Assembly (NCBI GenBank): GCA_018821745.1
Contig: JAHJLU010000789.1
Span: forward strand, 1 to 24,586
DNA length: 24,586 nt
Source: Myxococcota bacterium
Lineage (GTDB): Bacteria > Myxococcota_A > Polyangia > HGW-17
Direction of reading: 5' to 3'
This document shows positions 8,036 through 16,118 of the stretch, in pieces. Numbering within the stretch: the first letter of the stretch is position 1; every line of letters starts with the position of its first letter. Position numbers and translations under genes: made by a program. The notes under the pieces are model-generated. The model did no database searches and was not told where the DNA came from. It worked only from the letters and a program-made list of their open reading frames with translations.

Positions 8036-9880
8036 ATGCGTAGCGTGAAATATCTATTACTGGTTCTGGTTTTTACTGTCTCTGCCTGTAAAGAGAAGAA
8101 AACAACTCCCGATAACGGCAATGGTACCGGTAAAGGCAATGGTACTGTTGTGAAAGACCCTACGGATTTCACCAACAAGGGTAATGGCCCAAAGGGAACA
8201 ACCACCGGGCCCAAGGGGAGCACCAAGGTTGTCTCCAAATCCATGATCCGTAAATTCAACGCGGTACTCACGGCCTTTTATGCCCTGGCTGATCAGGGGT
8301 GGCCCAAGGATGGCTGCAAAAAGGTCGCTGACCGGTTTGACGATCTCCTCAAGGAGAAGGGCGCTGAAAAAGTGGTCTCCTTTGTCTACAACGCAGGGGT
8401 GACCTATTTCCGCTGTGGAATGAATGACAAGGCTAAAGCCGCCTTTGAGAAGACCCTCTCCATGGATGGCTCTTTCCCCGGCGCCAGAATGGCCCTCCTC
8501 ATCATTAAGGCCGGCGGAGACGCCAAAAGCCTCCTCTCCCATGAGACCGAGATCATGAAGGATAACTTTTCCCTTCAGGATCCCGATGTGAACTACAACT
8601 TTGCCCTGGCCTACTATGAGCGCTACAAAAAAAGTGGCGGCCAGGCCAACATTAAAAAACTTCTGGGGTATCTCAGAAGAGCGTTGGCAAACATTGGCAA
8701 AATTGACAACAAGACCCTTGAGGCCGTTCGCGTCCGCATGGAGGTTTACACCCTTTCCATCCTCTTCTATATGGAAGCTGAGCGCAGAAAAGATGCCAAC
8801 ATTGACCTCGCTAAGGTTTTCCTCGCACAGGCACGCGATTATATCCGCCCCTGCAGTGGAAAACTTGCCATCAAGGACATCCACGCCAGACACGCTCTGG
8901 CCCGTTTTCACAACGCCTATGGGCTGCTCCAGCTTGAAGAGAAAAACATCGGTCGCGCCTTCGATGAGTTCAAAAAAGCCATCGCCTGTAACTCCGATGA
9001 CTTCTCTGCCAACCTCAACCTGGGCATGATGGGTATCCAGTTCCGTGAACCGGAACTGGCTATTAAATCTCTTGAGCTTATCATCAATAAATATGGCAGC
9101 AGAGCCCAGGCAAAAGATGCTCATCTCGCCCTGGCAGTCGCCTACAAAGTCTATGGTATGAAGCTCCAGGATATGGCCGACAACCAGTTCGAGAACAAGG
9201 AACGCCTCGAGGGCAAGTTGAAGCGTGCGGAAGCCATTCAGAAGGAATTGAAAAAAGGACTCGATATCCTCAATAAAGCCCTCTCTGCGAGCAATATCCG
9301 CACACATCTCAAGCGGGCGCAGCCCTATGTTGAACAGGTCAAACGTCGCGTCTGGAACACCACCCTTATCCTGAAAAAACTGGACAAGGGAGAGATCACC
9401 GTCAAGCAGATCAAAGACGATCTCAAGAAGACCCAGGCAGCCCTCGACAACTCGGTCAACAACTACTTCCCCAAAGCAATCGCGGAACTGTCAGCCCAGC
9501 TCACCAAACTTAAAGACGTGGGCTCCCTGAGGACGGAAGCGAAATCCTTCTTTGTGAAATCCAAAGAGGGCTACGAGAAGTACATGGGCTCTAATCCCAA
9601 TGATTATCGCGTTGTGTATAACCTTGCCATCCTGCTGTACAAAGCCGGTGACCTTTTAGGCGACATGACGGGTAATCTGGCCAAAGCCCGCGAACTCTTC
9701 GAGAAGCTCATGAAGATGCGCAGCGCTACCAAAGCCTATAAGGAAATCGCCAGAAAGCATTCTGCCGACATCAAGACCACGCTGGTCCGTCTCAAAGAGA
9801 ACAAGAGCCCCAAGGCTGACGTTCCCAAGGCCAAAACTCCATCCCCCAAGGTTCGGAAAAAACGCAGAGGCAGACGCTAG
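8036..9880 (+). CDS. TPR-repeat lipoprotein (614 aa)
   Basis: The N-terminus MRSVKYLLLVLVFTVSAC is a lipoprotein signal with a lipobox VSAC; Cys 18 is the likely lipidated residue. A flexible Gly/Asn/Thr-rich linker (about 25-60) follows, then TPR-like helix pairs, clearest at about 120-150 (VVSFVYNAGVTYFRCGMNDK, then KAAFEKTLSMDG), 280-350 (HALARFHNAYGLLQLEEKNI) and 520-560 (VVYNLAILLYKAGDL). The tail ends in a basic run (KVRKKRRGRR). The preceding gene ends 15 bases earlier and GAGGAA at 8028-8033 precedes the ATG. The likely job is an outer-membrane-anchored or inner-membrane-anchored member of the same complex as the two upstream TPR proteins. Function is otherwise unknown. Confidence 0.88.
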   Translation: MRSVKYLLLVLVFTVSACKEKKTTPDNGNGTGKGNGTVVKDPTDFTNKGNGPKGTTTGPKGSTKVVSKSMIRKFNAVLTAFYALADQGWPKDGCKKVADRFDDLLKEKGAEKVVSFVYNAGVTYFRCGMNDKAKAAFEKTLSMDGSFPGARMALLIIKAGGDAKSLLSHETEIMKDNFSLQDPDVNYNFALAYYERYKKSGGQANIKKLLGYLRRALANIGKIDNKTLEAVRVRMEVYTLSILFYMEAERRKDANIDLAKVFLAQARDYIRPCSGKLAIKDIHARHALARFHNAYGLLQLEEKNIGRAFDEFKKAIACNSDDFSANLNLGMMGIQFREPELAIKSLELIINKYGSRAQAKDAHLALAVAYKVYGMKLQDMADNQFENKERLEGKLKRAEAIQKELKKGLDILNKALSASNIRTHLKRAQPYVEQVKRRVWNTTLILKKLDKGEITVKQIKDDLKKTQAALDNSVNNYFPKAIAELSAQLTKLKDVGSLRTEAKSFFVKSKEGYEKYMGSNPNDYRVVYNLAILLYKAGDLLGDMTGNLAKARELFEKLMKMRSATKAYKEIARKHSADIKTTLVRLKENKSPKADVPKAKTPSPKVRKKRRGRR

Positions 9881-9936
9881 ACCGCCCTTCGCACCTGACC
9901 ACCCATCATACATTTTGAGAAATTAACAGGGGAACA

Positions 9937-9978
9937 GCCCAGTGTCTGTAGGGAAGTGATTCTTAAAACTCACTGGGC
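9937..9978. repeat. Inverted repeat between convergent genes
   Basis: GCCCAGTG at 9937-9944 pairs with CACTGGGC at 9971-9978 around a 26-nt loop. It lies in the 147-bp gap between the TPR lipoprotein (plus) and the MshEN-like gene (minus). There is no good T-run on either side, so it may be a weak bidirectional terminator or chance. Nothing else is evident in this gap. Confidence 0.3.
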
Positions 9979-10027
9979 AAAGTGGTTGGCACTCCATGGC
10001 CCCTCGTGATTTCCCTGGGGAAGATGA

Positions 10028-11284
10028 TCAGTGGGTGGTCTTTTTACGTTTTCGGATGAGGCGGATGAGGCAGGAAGACATGAGGTTGCACAGCTCTTTG
10101 AGGATCTCTGTGTCCTCTTCGAGATCCGTGTCGTCGTCGACCACGAAGACCGCGATAATGACAGGGCGGTCGCTGATGGTCACCACTCCCCCGAGGATGA
10201 TATCTTCGGGATCGCCCCCCATGAGGGCCAGGAGGCGCTTGTTGACCGTGGTCTGCTCGATTTTGCCAGCATAGACGCCGTTTTCAACAATCTGGGCAAT
10301 GAAGGTCCCATGGTTTTCCGGCACAATGATGCCCTCGAGTCGTTGGGGCAGAAGGCCCAGCCCGGCGCCGGTCCACCCCATGGCAAACTCGTCTGCGCAG
10401 GTGAGCAGTGACGCAGTTCTCATGGAGTGTGAAGCAAAACTGTAAAAAATCGAGGGGAGGTCGTCCCGTGACTGCACCATGCTGAGGGCCGTGGTGATCT
10501 CGTCAAAATCGAGGGCGTTGTACCGGGAGAGGGCGTGGCTGAAAATACCCGACTGTTCATTTCTCAGGAGCTGGGGACGCTGCTCGTCGGTGAAGCCGGG
10601 GATCGCTTCATCGAGGAGCATGTTTGAATCGTCTTTGAACTCGTCAAAAATGGAGGTCTCGGAGTCCATGACGGGGAGCTTGTAGATGTCGAGGGGATCA
10701 TCTTCAATATAGTTGGGGATGGGCCCCGAGAAGGGATCGTAAATGGCCATCTCGGGTTCGCCGAAGAGGGAATGGTGGGGATCAGCGCCCTCGAGGACAT
10801 TGATGGCCATCTGGGCCTCTTCAGGGTCCATGGGAACACCGTAGACCGCTGCCAGCAGGTACCGGTACCGGAGCTCGGTGATGACCGAGGGAACGACCAT
10901 GAGGCCTGTCTGCTTGCTGATCCGTTCAATGGTGCTTGGATTGATAGGGGGCACCGCCAGCACATAGAGGCTGCCGCTCTCTATTTTTTGGGGGATGATC
11001 TGGGATTTTGCGGCCGAGGACTTGGAGATCATCTCGACGGCGTTTGGAACCGGCGGCTCAAAGGGATCTGTGATGGAGTCCACGCCAAAATGAAACTGCA
11101 GGTAGTTCTGCAGCGTGCGTTCCGACGCGAGCCCCAGGGCCATGAGCAGATACTCCACGCTCTTTTTCGATGATTTCTCAAGGTTGTGGATGGTGGTCGC
11201 CTGGGTAGGCAGCAGCAGTCCGTCGCTGAGTAATGTCATGAGAAGAGGATGTAACGGTTCCTTGTTCAATGCACTTTCTCCCAT
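10028..11284 (-). CDS. Orphan MshEN/T2SSE_N-like protein (418 aa)
   Basis: The N-terminal ~150 residues resemble the domain found at the front of type II secretion and pilus ATPases (GspE/PilB/MshE): two helical segments with LLMALGLASERTLQNYLQFHFGV, then a beta-alpha part with VVPSVITELRYRYLLAAVYG (about 130-149). In MshE this domain binds c-di-GMP, but the ligand motifs are degenerate here. No Walker A/B ATPase domain follows. The middle (about 150-235) is acidic and probably disordered. Residues ~235-410 form a GAF-like or related alpha/beta domain ending in a basic cluster (RLIRKRKK). It is the last gene of the regulator-folC operon, 15 bases after folC. The ATG 11284 has no Shine-Dalgarno; a TTG at 11269 preceded by GGAGAA is an alternative start. 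Likely a regulatory or scaffolding protein; the exact role is unknown. Confidence 0.75.
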   Translation of the reverse strand: MGESALNKEPLHPLLMTLLSDGLLLPTQATTIHNLEKSSKKSVEYLLMALGLASERTLQNYLQFHFGVDSITDPFEPPVPNAVEMISKSSAAKSQIIPQKIESGSLYVLAVPPINPSTIERISKQTGLMVVPSVITELRYRYLLAAVYGVPMDPEEAQMAINVLEGADPHHSLFGEPEMAIYDPFSGPIPNYIEDDPLDIYKLPVMDSETSIFDEFKDDSNMLLDEAIPGFTDEQRPQLLRNEQSGIFSHALSRYNALDFDEITTALSMVQSRDDLPSIFYSFASHSMRTASLLTCADEFAMGWTGAGLGLLPQRLEGIIVPENHGTFIAQIVENGVYAGKIEQTTVNKRLLALMGGDPEDIILGGVVTISDRPVIIAVFVVDDDTDLEEDTEILKELCNLMSSCLIRLIRKRKKTTH

Positions 11285-11299
11285 TTGGTCAATGTTGGC

Positions 11300-12580
11300 T
11301 CATTGGGCAGGATCGGTCAAGGGGAAAGCGTCACCGCGCTCAGCGTTGAGCAATTTTTGAACCTCACCCACGAGATAAAAGGAACCAGTGAAGAGGATTT
11401 TATGGCCTGGAATGGATTGGAAAAAGTCCAGGGAGAGGGAATCGGGAGGTGCAAGGGTCTTGCCCCCCAGACGCCTGATGATGCGCCCCAGATCCTCGGG
11501 CGGGAGGGCCCGGTCCGAGTCCACCGGGAGGGGAATAATCTGACGAAACAGAGGAATGAGGGGCCGAAGGAAGGACTCCACGTCTTTGTCTGCGTTCATT
11601 CCCACACACAGGGTATCCCAGGGGGGATCCATGGCCGCGAGGGCCTCTGCCAGAACACGGGCGGCCGGCGGGTTGTGGGAGCCGTCGAGGTAAAATCCAT
11701 GCACCTTGCCGAGTCTGCCTGGCCAGCTCAGCGCACTCAGCGCACCGGCCACGATTGTTTCATCAAGGGGGTGATCCAGGTACAGGCGGACAGCCGCCAG
11801 CGCCAGCGCCAGGTTTTGCCCCTGCACGGTTCCAAAGAGTGGCTGTGGAACCACAATGGGGGTGTCGGATCCGAACTGGAAACGGATGGTACCACTGGGA
11901 AGAGGCGAAAAGAAGAAATGGGTCCCCTCTTTTATCAATTTTGTGCCCCGAGATAGTGCGCTCTGCTCCAGGACATGGTCAATGGGTCGGCTCAACTGCG
12001 GCACCACACAGGGGACCCCGGGACGCATAATTCCCGCCTTCTCCCAGGCTACCCTGCGAAGGGACTGGGAGAGGGCGAGGCCATGATCGAGCCCGATGGA
12101 GGTGATGACGGTTACCTGCGGCCGGACGACTCCCGTGGCATCCAGCCGCCCGCCAAGTCCTGTCTCCATGACGGCACACTGGACCTTCTCGCTCGCAAAA
12201 TGGAGCAGGGCCATTGCTGTGGCCGTCTCGAAAAAGGAAAAAGAGGGGTTTGACTCCATGACGCGCTCAAGCAGCGAGATGAACGCCTGCTGGGGGATCT
12301 CCTGGCAGTCCACCTGGATCCGTTCCGAGAACCGGACCAGGTGGGGAGAGGTGAAGAGCCCGGTGCGCAGTCCATGGGAACGGAGGATTGCCTCCATAAT
12401 GGCGCAGGTGCTGCCTTTGCCGTTGGTGCCCGCTACCTGAATCGCGTTATATTCCTCCTGTGGATTCCCCATGGAGGCGAGTCCCCAGATCACGGGGCCC
12501 ATGTCGAGCTTGATCCCCACTCGCCTGAGTGCATAAAGATATTGGGTCGCCTCAAACAGATTCGAAAACTTACCCACCAA
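11300..12580 (-). CDS. folC: Bifunctional dihydrofolate/folylpolyglutamate synthase
   Basis: Adds glutamate to dihydropteroate and to reduced folates, using ATP (Mur-ligase fold). Seen: P-loop GTNGKGS at 51-57, LFTSPHLVRFSERIQ at 75-89, ETGLGGRLDATG at 139-150, SIGLDHG then WEKAGIMRPGVP at 161-190, and YLDGSHNPPAA in the C-terminal domain (usual form DGAHNP). Length 426 aa is normal. The start is not ATG: the frame begins at TTG 12580 or GTG 12577, 4 to 11 bases inside the end of the upstream regulator gene, so translation is probably coupled to it. Family assignment is secure; the exact start is not. Confidence 0.92.
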   Translation of the reverse strand: MVGKFSNLFEATQYLYALRRVGIKLDMGPVIWGLASMGNPQEEYNAIQVAGTNGKGSTCAIMEAILRSHGLRTGLFTSPHLVRFSERIQVDCQEIPQQAFISLLERVMESNPSFSFFETATAMALLHFASEKVQCAVMETGLGGRLDATGVVRPQVTVITSIGLDHGLALSQSLRRVAWEKAGIMRPGVPCVVPQLSRPIDHVLEQSALSRGTKLIKEGTHFFFSPLPSGTIRFQFGSDTPIVVPQPLFGTVQGQNLALALAAVRLYLDHPLDETIVAGALSALSWPGRLGKVHGFYLDGSHNPPAARVLAEALAAMDPPWDTLCVGMNADKDVESFLRPLIPLFRQIIPLPVDSDRALPPEDLGRIIRRLGGKTLAPPDSLSLDFFQSIPGHKILFTGSFYLVGEVQKLLNAERGDAFPLTDPAQ

Positions 12581-13217
12581 ATTTCTCTTTCATATCAAGA
12601 AATTCAAGAAACTCAATGTATCGGCCCTGTTCAGCTATGAGGAACCCGTCCCGCTGGGGGAGGACCAGGAGGGCTTCGGCGAGCTTGTCGATAATGGCGG
12701 CCACCTGCCCGAGGGGAAACCCCACGAAGGCCGAGAGGCGTTTGAGGGATGTGGGAACAAAGATCCCGTCGGGTCGCTGTTCCCCCTCTTCGATGGAGAG
12801 ATAGTTGAGCGCCTTGACCACTCTGTGAGTTTTGTCACCAAGCAGTAAGGTTTCTATCTGGATATTTGCCCGATAGAGTCTGTGGGCGAGATTTTTCATG
12901 ATGGAGATGGCGATGTTGCTCTGGCCCGCCACCATGCGCAGGAAGGTCTGCTGGTCGAACACCATGATCTGCGCGGGCTCGAGGACGGTGGCGGTGGCGC
13001 TTCGGGGACGGTTGAGCAAGAGGGACATCTCACCGAAGAAGCTGCCCTCGGGGATGACGGCGATGATATACTCCTTGTTGGCGATTTTCCTGGAAATCTG
13101 GACACTTCCCTTGCGGATCACGAAAAGCTCCGTGCCCTCGTCACCCTCGGTAAAGAGTATTGTGCCCGGCGCAAAGGTCCGGTTGTACTGCTCTTCTATG
13201 GAATATTCTCCGGTCAT
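12570..13217 (-). CDS. Cyclic-nucleotide-binding domain regulator (Crp/Fnr type)
   Basis: Counting from ATG 13217 (215 aa): a cyclic-nucleotide-binding beta-roll fills about 10-95, with FTEGDEGTELFVIRKGSVQI and the phosphate-binding-cassette stretch FGEMSLLLNRPRSATATV (Gly 62, Glu 63, Arg 72, Ser 73). A C-helix follows and a winged-helix DNA-binding domain of Crp type lies at about 130-205 (LKRLSAFVGFPLGQVAAIIDKL is the likely recognition region). The open frame extends to a TTG at 13253, but AAGGAC seven bases before ATG 13217 supports the shorter start. It overlaps folC by 11 bases and heads the operon with folC and the MshEN-like gene. Whether it binds cAMP, c-di-GMP or another ligand, and which genes it controls, cannot be read from the sequence. 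Confidence 0.85.
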   Translation of the reverse strand: MTGEYSIEEQYNRTFAPGTILFTEGDEGTELFVIRKGSVQISRKIANKEYIIAVIPEGSFFGEMSLLLNRPRSATATVLEPAQIMVFDQQTFLRMVAGQSNIAISIMKNLAHRLYRANIQIETLLLGDKTHRVVKALNYLSIEEGEQRPDGIFVPTSLKRLSAFVGFPLGQVAAIIDKLAEALLVLPQRDGFLIAEQGRYIEFLEFLDMKEKFGG

Positions 13218-13226
13218 ACGTAGTCC

Positions 13227-13275
13227 TTGAATCCTCCGGTAAAGGTCATACAATGCTTACCAGCACAAATATAAT
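13227..13275 (+). promoter_or_regulatory. Candidate promoter region for rsmD-coaD-aminotransferase
   Basis: Two plausible sigma70-like arrangements overlap: TTGAAT (13227-13232), 16-nt spacer, TACAAT (13249-13254); and a perfect TATAAT at 13270-13275 with a weak CATACA 17 bases upstream. The AT-rich DNA also offers -10-like sequences on the minus strand for the regulator-folC operon, so this is a likely divergent promoter region. Choice between them is not possible by eye. Confidence 0.35.
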
Positions 13276-13420
13276 AGTGTATGAAACGCCGATGGTCTGC
13301 AAAAAAACGCAGGCAAAGCATCAAATCATGGAAGAAATGGAAGCAGTGTGGATTTTTTGTGGGAAAAAGTGGACAGACCGTGGATTTTCGGTGCAGGGTA
13401 GGGGGGCAGGAGGGCACCCC

Positions 13421-14011
13421 ATGCTCACCATCACCGGTGGTAAATATGTGCGCCGAAAGATTGAATCCCCCCGTGGAAATACCGTGCGACCCACGCCCTC
13501 CATGGTGCGCGGGGCTGTGTTTGATGTTGCTGCGCATCTTATGGGAGAGCCCTTTGCAGCCTTTCTGGATTGTTTCGCCGGCTCCGGGATCATGGGAATC
13601 GAGGCGCTGAGTCGTGGGGCCGAGAGTGTAGTATTTGTGGAAAATTTCCGTTCTGCTTGCCAGGTTATTGAAAAAAATCTAGACTCAGTGATGGAAGCTC
13701 CCCAGGCGGTTCTGCTGAAAAAAGATGCCCGCAAGGCGCTGCCTTTTCTGGCAAAAGAAGGAATGGAATTCGATGGTATTTACATGGACCCACCCTACCG
13801 CGAGGTCGCAATGCGCGACGAAATGATCGAACGCATCGCCGCACTGCATCTGCTGCGTGCCGGGGGCGTTCTCATGGTGGAGTACCAGACCCGGTTCGCG
13901 TCACCTCCCCAGGTTGTCCCGGGTCTCTCTCTGCTCTCTTCTCGTAAATGGGGAGAAACAATGGTGAATTTCTATGGAAACGAAGACAGCGGTGTACCCG
14001 GGATCCTTTGA
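13421..14011 (+). CDS. rsmD: 16S rRNA (guanine966-N2)-methyltransferase
   Basis: Methylates G966 of 16S rRNA with S-adenosylmethionine. Counting from ATG 13421 (196 aa, normal for the family): TGGKYVRRKIESP at 5-17, RPTPSMVRGAVFD at 23-35, SAM-binding DCFAGSGIMGIEALSRGA at 50-67, and the catalytic MDPPY at 122-126. The open frame extends 87 codons further upstream without homology; GGAGGG at 13409-13414, six bases before the ATG, fixes the start. It overlaps coaD by 38 bases, a pairing seen in many bacteria. Confidence 0.94.
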   Translation: MLTITGGKYVRRKIESPRGNTVRPTPSMVRGAVFDVAAHLMGEPFAAFLDCFAGSGIMGIEALSRGAESVVFVENFRSACQVIEKNLDSVMEAPQAVLLKKDARKALPFLAKEGMEFDGIYMDPPYREVAMRDEMIERIAALHLLRAGGVLMVEYQTRFASPPQVVPGLSLLSSRKWGETMVNFYGNEDSGVPGIL

Positions 14012-14462
14012 TCCTGTCACCCACGGCCACATTGATATTATTTCACGTGGACTGGAGATTTTTGATCGTGTTGTTGTGGCCGTGGCCACTAACTCGGAAA
14101 AACGAGGGCTGTTCAGTATCAGCGAGCGGGTAGATCTCCTCTCCCGCATCTTTGCCCACGAAAATCGTGTTGAAGTTGTTTCTTTCCATGGGCTTTTAGT
14201 GGATTATTTGAAAGGCAGCGGTTATAAGACCATATTGAGAGGGCTCAGGGCCATCTCAGATTTCGAATATGAGTTTCAGATCGCCAACATGAATGTTCAT
14301 CTCTACCCCGAGGTTGATTCTGTTTTCCTCATGACATCCCAAAAATATTTCTACATCAGTTCCTCAGTAGTAAAAGAAGTAGCGCATTATGGCGGCGACG
14401 TGAGCGCCTTTGTTCCCGAGAACGTCGTGCATGCGCTCAAAGAAAAATTTAACCAGGAATAG
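13974..14462 (+). CDS. coaD: Phosphopantetheine adenylyltransferase
   Basis: Fourth enzyme of coenzyme A synthesis: ATP plus 4'-phosphopantetheine gives dephospho-CoA. The nucleotidyltransferase motif PGSFDPVTHGHIDII (residues 9-23, T/HxGH) is intact, with GYKTILRGLRAISDFEYEFQ (substrate and ATP loop) and YFYISSSVVKEVA (the ISSTxVR motif) further on. The length of 162 aa is typical. The start lies inside the end of rsmD; a weak GGTGA precedes it, consistent with translational coupling. Confidence 0.96.
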   Translation: METKTAVYPGSFDPVTHGHIDIISRGLEIFDRVVVAVATNSEKRGLFSISERVDLLSRIFAHENRVEVVSFHGLLVDYLKGSGYKTILRGLRAISDFEYEFQIANMNVHLYPEVDSVFLMTSQKYFYISSSVVKEVAHYGGDVSAFVPENVVHALKEKFNQE

Positions 14463-14467
14463 AACAT

Positions 14468-15682
14468 ATGCAGGTTGCCCATCGAATCCGGTTTGTTCCC
14501 AACTCCCCCACTCTGGCCATTACGGCGAAAGCCAAACAAATGGTGGCCGAAGGAAAGGATGTCATCAGCCTCTCCATTGGAGAGCCCGATTTCAATACTC
14601 CGCCCCACATTATCGCCGCGGCCAAAACGGCGCTCGATAACGGCGCGACCCGGTACACAGCCGCCGCCGGTATTATTGAACTGAGGCAGGCGGTGGCCCA
14701 GTCCATCCGGCAGGACTACGGGATCGAGAGTATCACAGCAGAGCATGTGATTATCTCATCGGGGGCCAAGCACAGCCTCTACAACGCCATGATGGCCCTG
14801 CTCAACCCCGGTGACGAGGTTATTATCCCCGCACCCTACTGGGTCTCCTACCCCGTGATCGTGACCCTGGCGTCTGGGATCCCCGTGTTTGTCCCCACGA
14901 CCCTCGAGGAGCGGTTCATTCTCACCCCCGAGAAGCTCCGCGCCGCCATCACCCGGAGAACCAGGCTGATCATCCTCAACAACCCCTCCAACCCCACGGG
15001 CTCCGTCTACAACAAGAAAGAGCTCAAGGCCCTTTTAGAGGTTGTCCTGGACTATCCCAACATCATGGTCATCGCCGACGACATCTACCGCAAGCTCATT
15101 TACGGCGGTGGCAAGTTCGCCTCCATCGCCTCCTTCGGCGAAGAGGCCCGCAAGCGCTGCATCATCATCGACGGCGTCTCCAAGGCCTACGCCATGACAG
15201 GCTGGCGCATCGGGTTCTCCATCGCCCGCCGCCAGATCACCAAGGCCATGGCCCACATCCAGAGCCACACCACCTCCAACCCCGCCGCCGTCTCCCAGAT
15301 GGCCGCACTGGAGGCCCTGACCGGCAACCAGGCACCGGTGGAGGAGATGCGCCTGGAGTTTTCCGAGCGCCGCAACCACATCATCAAGCTCCTCTCCAAG
15401 CTCGAGAGCATGGAGATCCACCAGCCCCGCGGTGCCTTCTATGTGCTCCCCAGGGTCTCAAAGCTCCTGGGCAAGATCACGCCCAACGGAGATCTCCTCC
15501 GCACGGACATGGATCTGGCGACCTACTTCCTGGAGCGCAGCATGGTGGCCACGGTCCCCGGCACCCCCTTCGGCGCCCCCTCCCACATCCGCTTCAGTTA
15601 CGCCCTCTCCATGGAAAGAATAGAGACGGCCATCAACCGCATCACCGAAGCAGTCCTCGACCTGCGCGACCCCGGCACCTGA
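14468..15682 (+). CDS. Pyridoxal-phosphate aminotransferase, class I (aspartate aminotransferase-like)
   Basis: Fold-type I PLP enzyme that moves amino groups between amino acids and 2-oxo acids; the best fit is the aspartate aminotransferase Ib/Ig group. Seen: SIGEPDFNTPPHI (about 36-48), RYTAAAGIIELRQAV (62-76), NNPSNPTGSVY (171-181), VIADDIYRKLIY (201-212, Asp 204 and Tyr 207 contact the cofactor), DGVSKAYAMTGWRIGF (Lys 239 forms the Schiff base, Arg 247 holds the phosphate), and a C-terminal FSYALSME with the substrate-carboxylate Arg just before it (HIRFSY). 404 aa, normal length. AGGAA at 14455-14459 precedes the ATG, 5 bases after coaD. Likely co-transcribed with rsmD and coaD. The exact amino acid substrate is not settled. 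Confidence 0.92.
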   Translation: MQVAHRIRFVPNSPTLAITAKAKQMVAEGKDVISLSIGEPDFNTPPHIIAAAKTALDNGATRYTAAAGIIELRQAVAQSIRQDYGIESITAEHVIISSGAKHSLYNAMMALLNPGDEVIIPAPYWVSYPVIVTLASGIPVFVPTTLEERFILTPEKLRAAITRRTRLIILNNPSNPTGSVYNKKELKALLEVVLDYPNIMVIADDIYRKLIYGGGKFASIASFGEEARKRCIIIDGVSKAYAMTGWRIGFSIARRQITKAMAHIQSHTTSNPAAVSQMAALEALTGNQAPVEEMRLEFSERRNHIIKLLSKLESMEIHQPRGAFYVLPRVSKLLGKITPNGDLLRTDMDLATYFLERSMVATVPGTPFGAPSHIRFSYALSMERIETAINRITEAVLDLRDPGT

Positions 15683-15830
15683 TCCCGCATCCCAGTTCCC
15701 CGGATTCCGACTTCCAGGATTCCAGCCTCAACACCCCCTGATTCCCAACCCGCTGTTCCCCAGACGCACGAACCCCTGCTCGCCAGCCCTCCCGACCACA
15801 TCCAAAAATCACTGATGCCAAAGAACATTT
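15683..15830. repeat. Low-complexity GATTCC-rich spacer
   Basis: Directly after the aminotransferase the sequence is C/T-rich on the plus strand with recurring 6- to 8-base blocks such as GATTCC, TTCCC and CCAG (on the minus strand GGAATC, GGGAAC, GGGATC). The units are imperfect and irregularly spaced. Similar G-rich quasi-repeats occur between genes in some deltaproteobacteria; that comparison is from general knowledge. No gene is supported here. Confidence 0.45.
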
Positions 15831-15972
15831 GACATCACCTCGATTTCTCCATTCTTCCTCTCTCCCGCTTCGCCTGGGATTCAAACGCCCAACATGACTT
15901 CCTGAATTATCTATTATCATTTAATCCTCTCCAGTGATTGAGTGATTCCGCAGCCCCCAAGTGGCGAAAAAC

Positions 15973-16000
15973 AAAAAGCCCTGTGCTGCTTTTTCTTTTT
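15973..16000 (+). terminator. Weak intrinsic terminator candidate
   Basis: AAAAAGC at 15973-15979 pairs with GCTTTTT at 15988-15994 (7 bp, 8-nt loop), followed by a C and a T-run to 16000. It lies about 290 bases after the aminotransferase stop and could end the rsmD-coaD-aminotransferase transcript. The stem is short and AT-rich, so confidence is low. Confidence 0.4.
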
Positions 16001-16118
16001 ATGGTATGGAAGTTATCGCACTTGAGCACTGATATCGGCAGTGTTCACGGAGTGTTGATGAGCTTTATTGACGTGTTTTCTGGTCGAGTACTTCTCTGAA
16101 TACGTCCCCGGAGTTTAC

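Noticed and set aside
10031..10411. Plus-strand frame opposite the MshEN-like gene
   Set aside because: Translation shows no family features; it is a mirror of the real minus-strand gene.
13218..13253. TTG start 12 codons upstream for the Crp-type regulator
   Set aside because: ATG 13217 has an AAGGAC ribosome site and fits the family start.
13160..13420. 87-codon upstream extension of rsmD
   Set aside because: No homology, runs through the divergent promoter region and into the regulator gene; a good ribosome site lies before ATG 13421.
15642..15920. Minus-strand 92-codon frame in the spacer after the aminotransferase
   Set aside because: It consists of translated quasi-repeats and overlaps the aminotransferase end; no ribosome site or family match.
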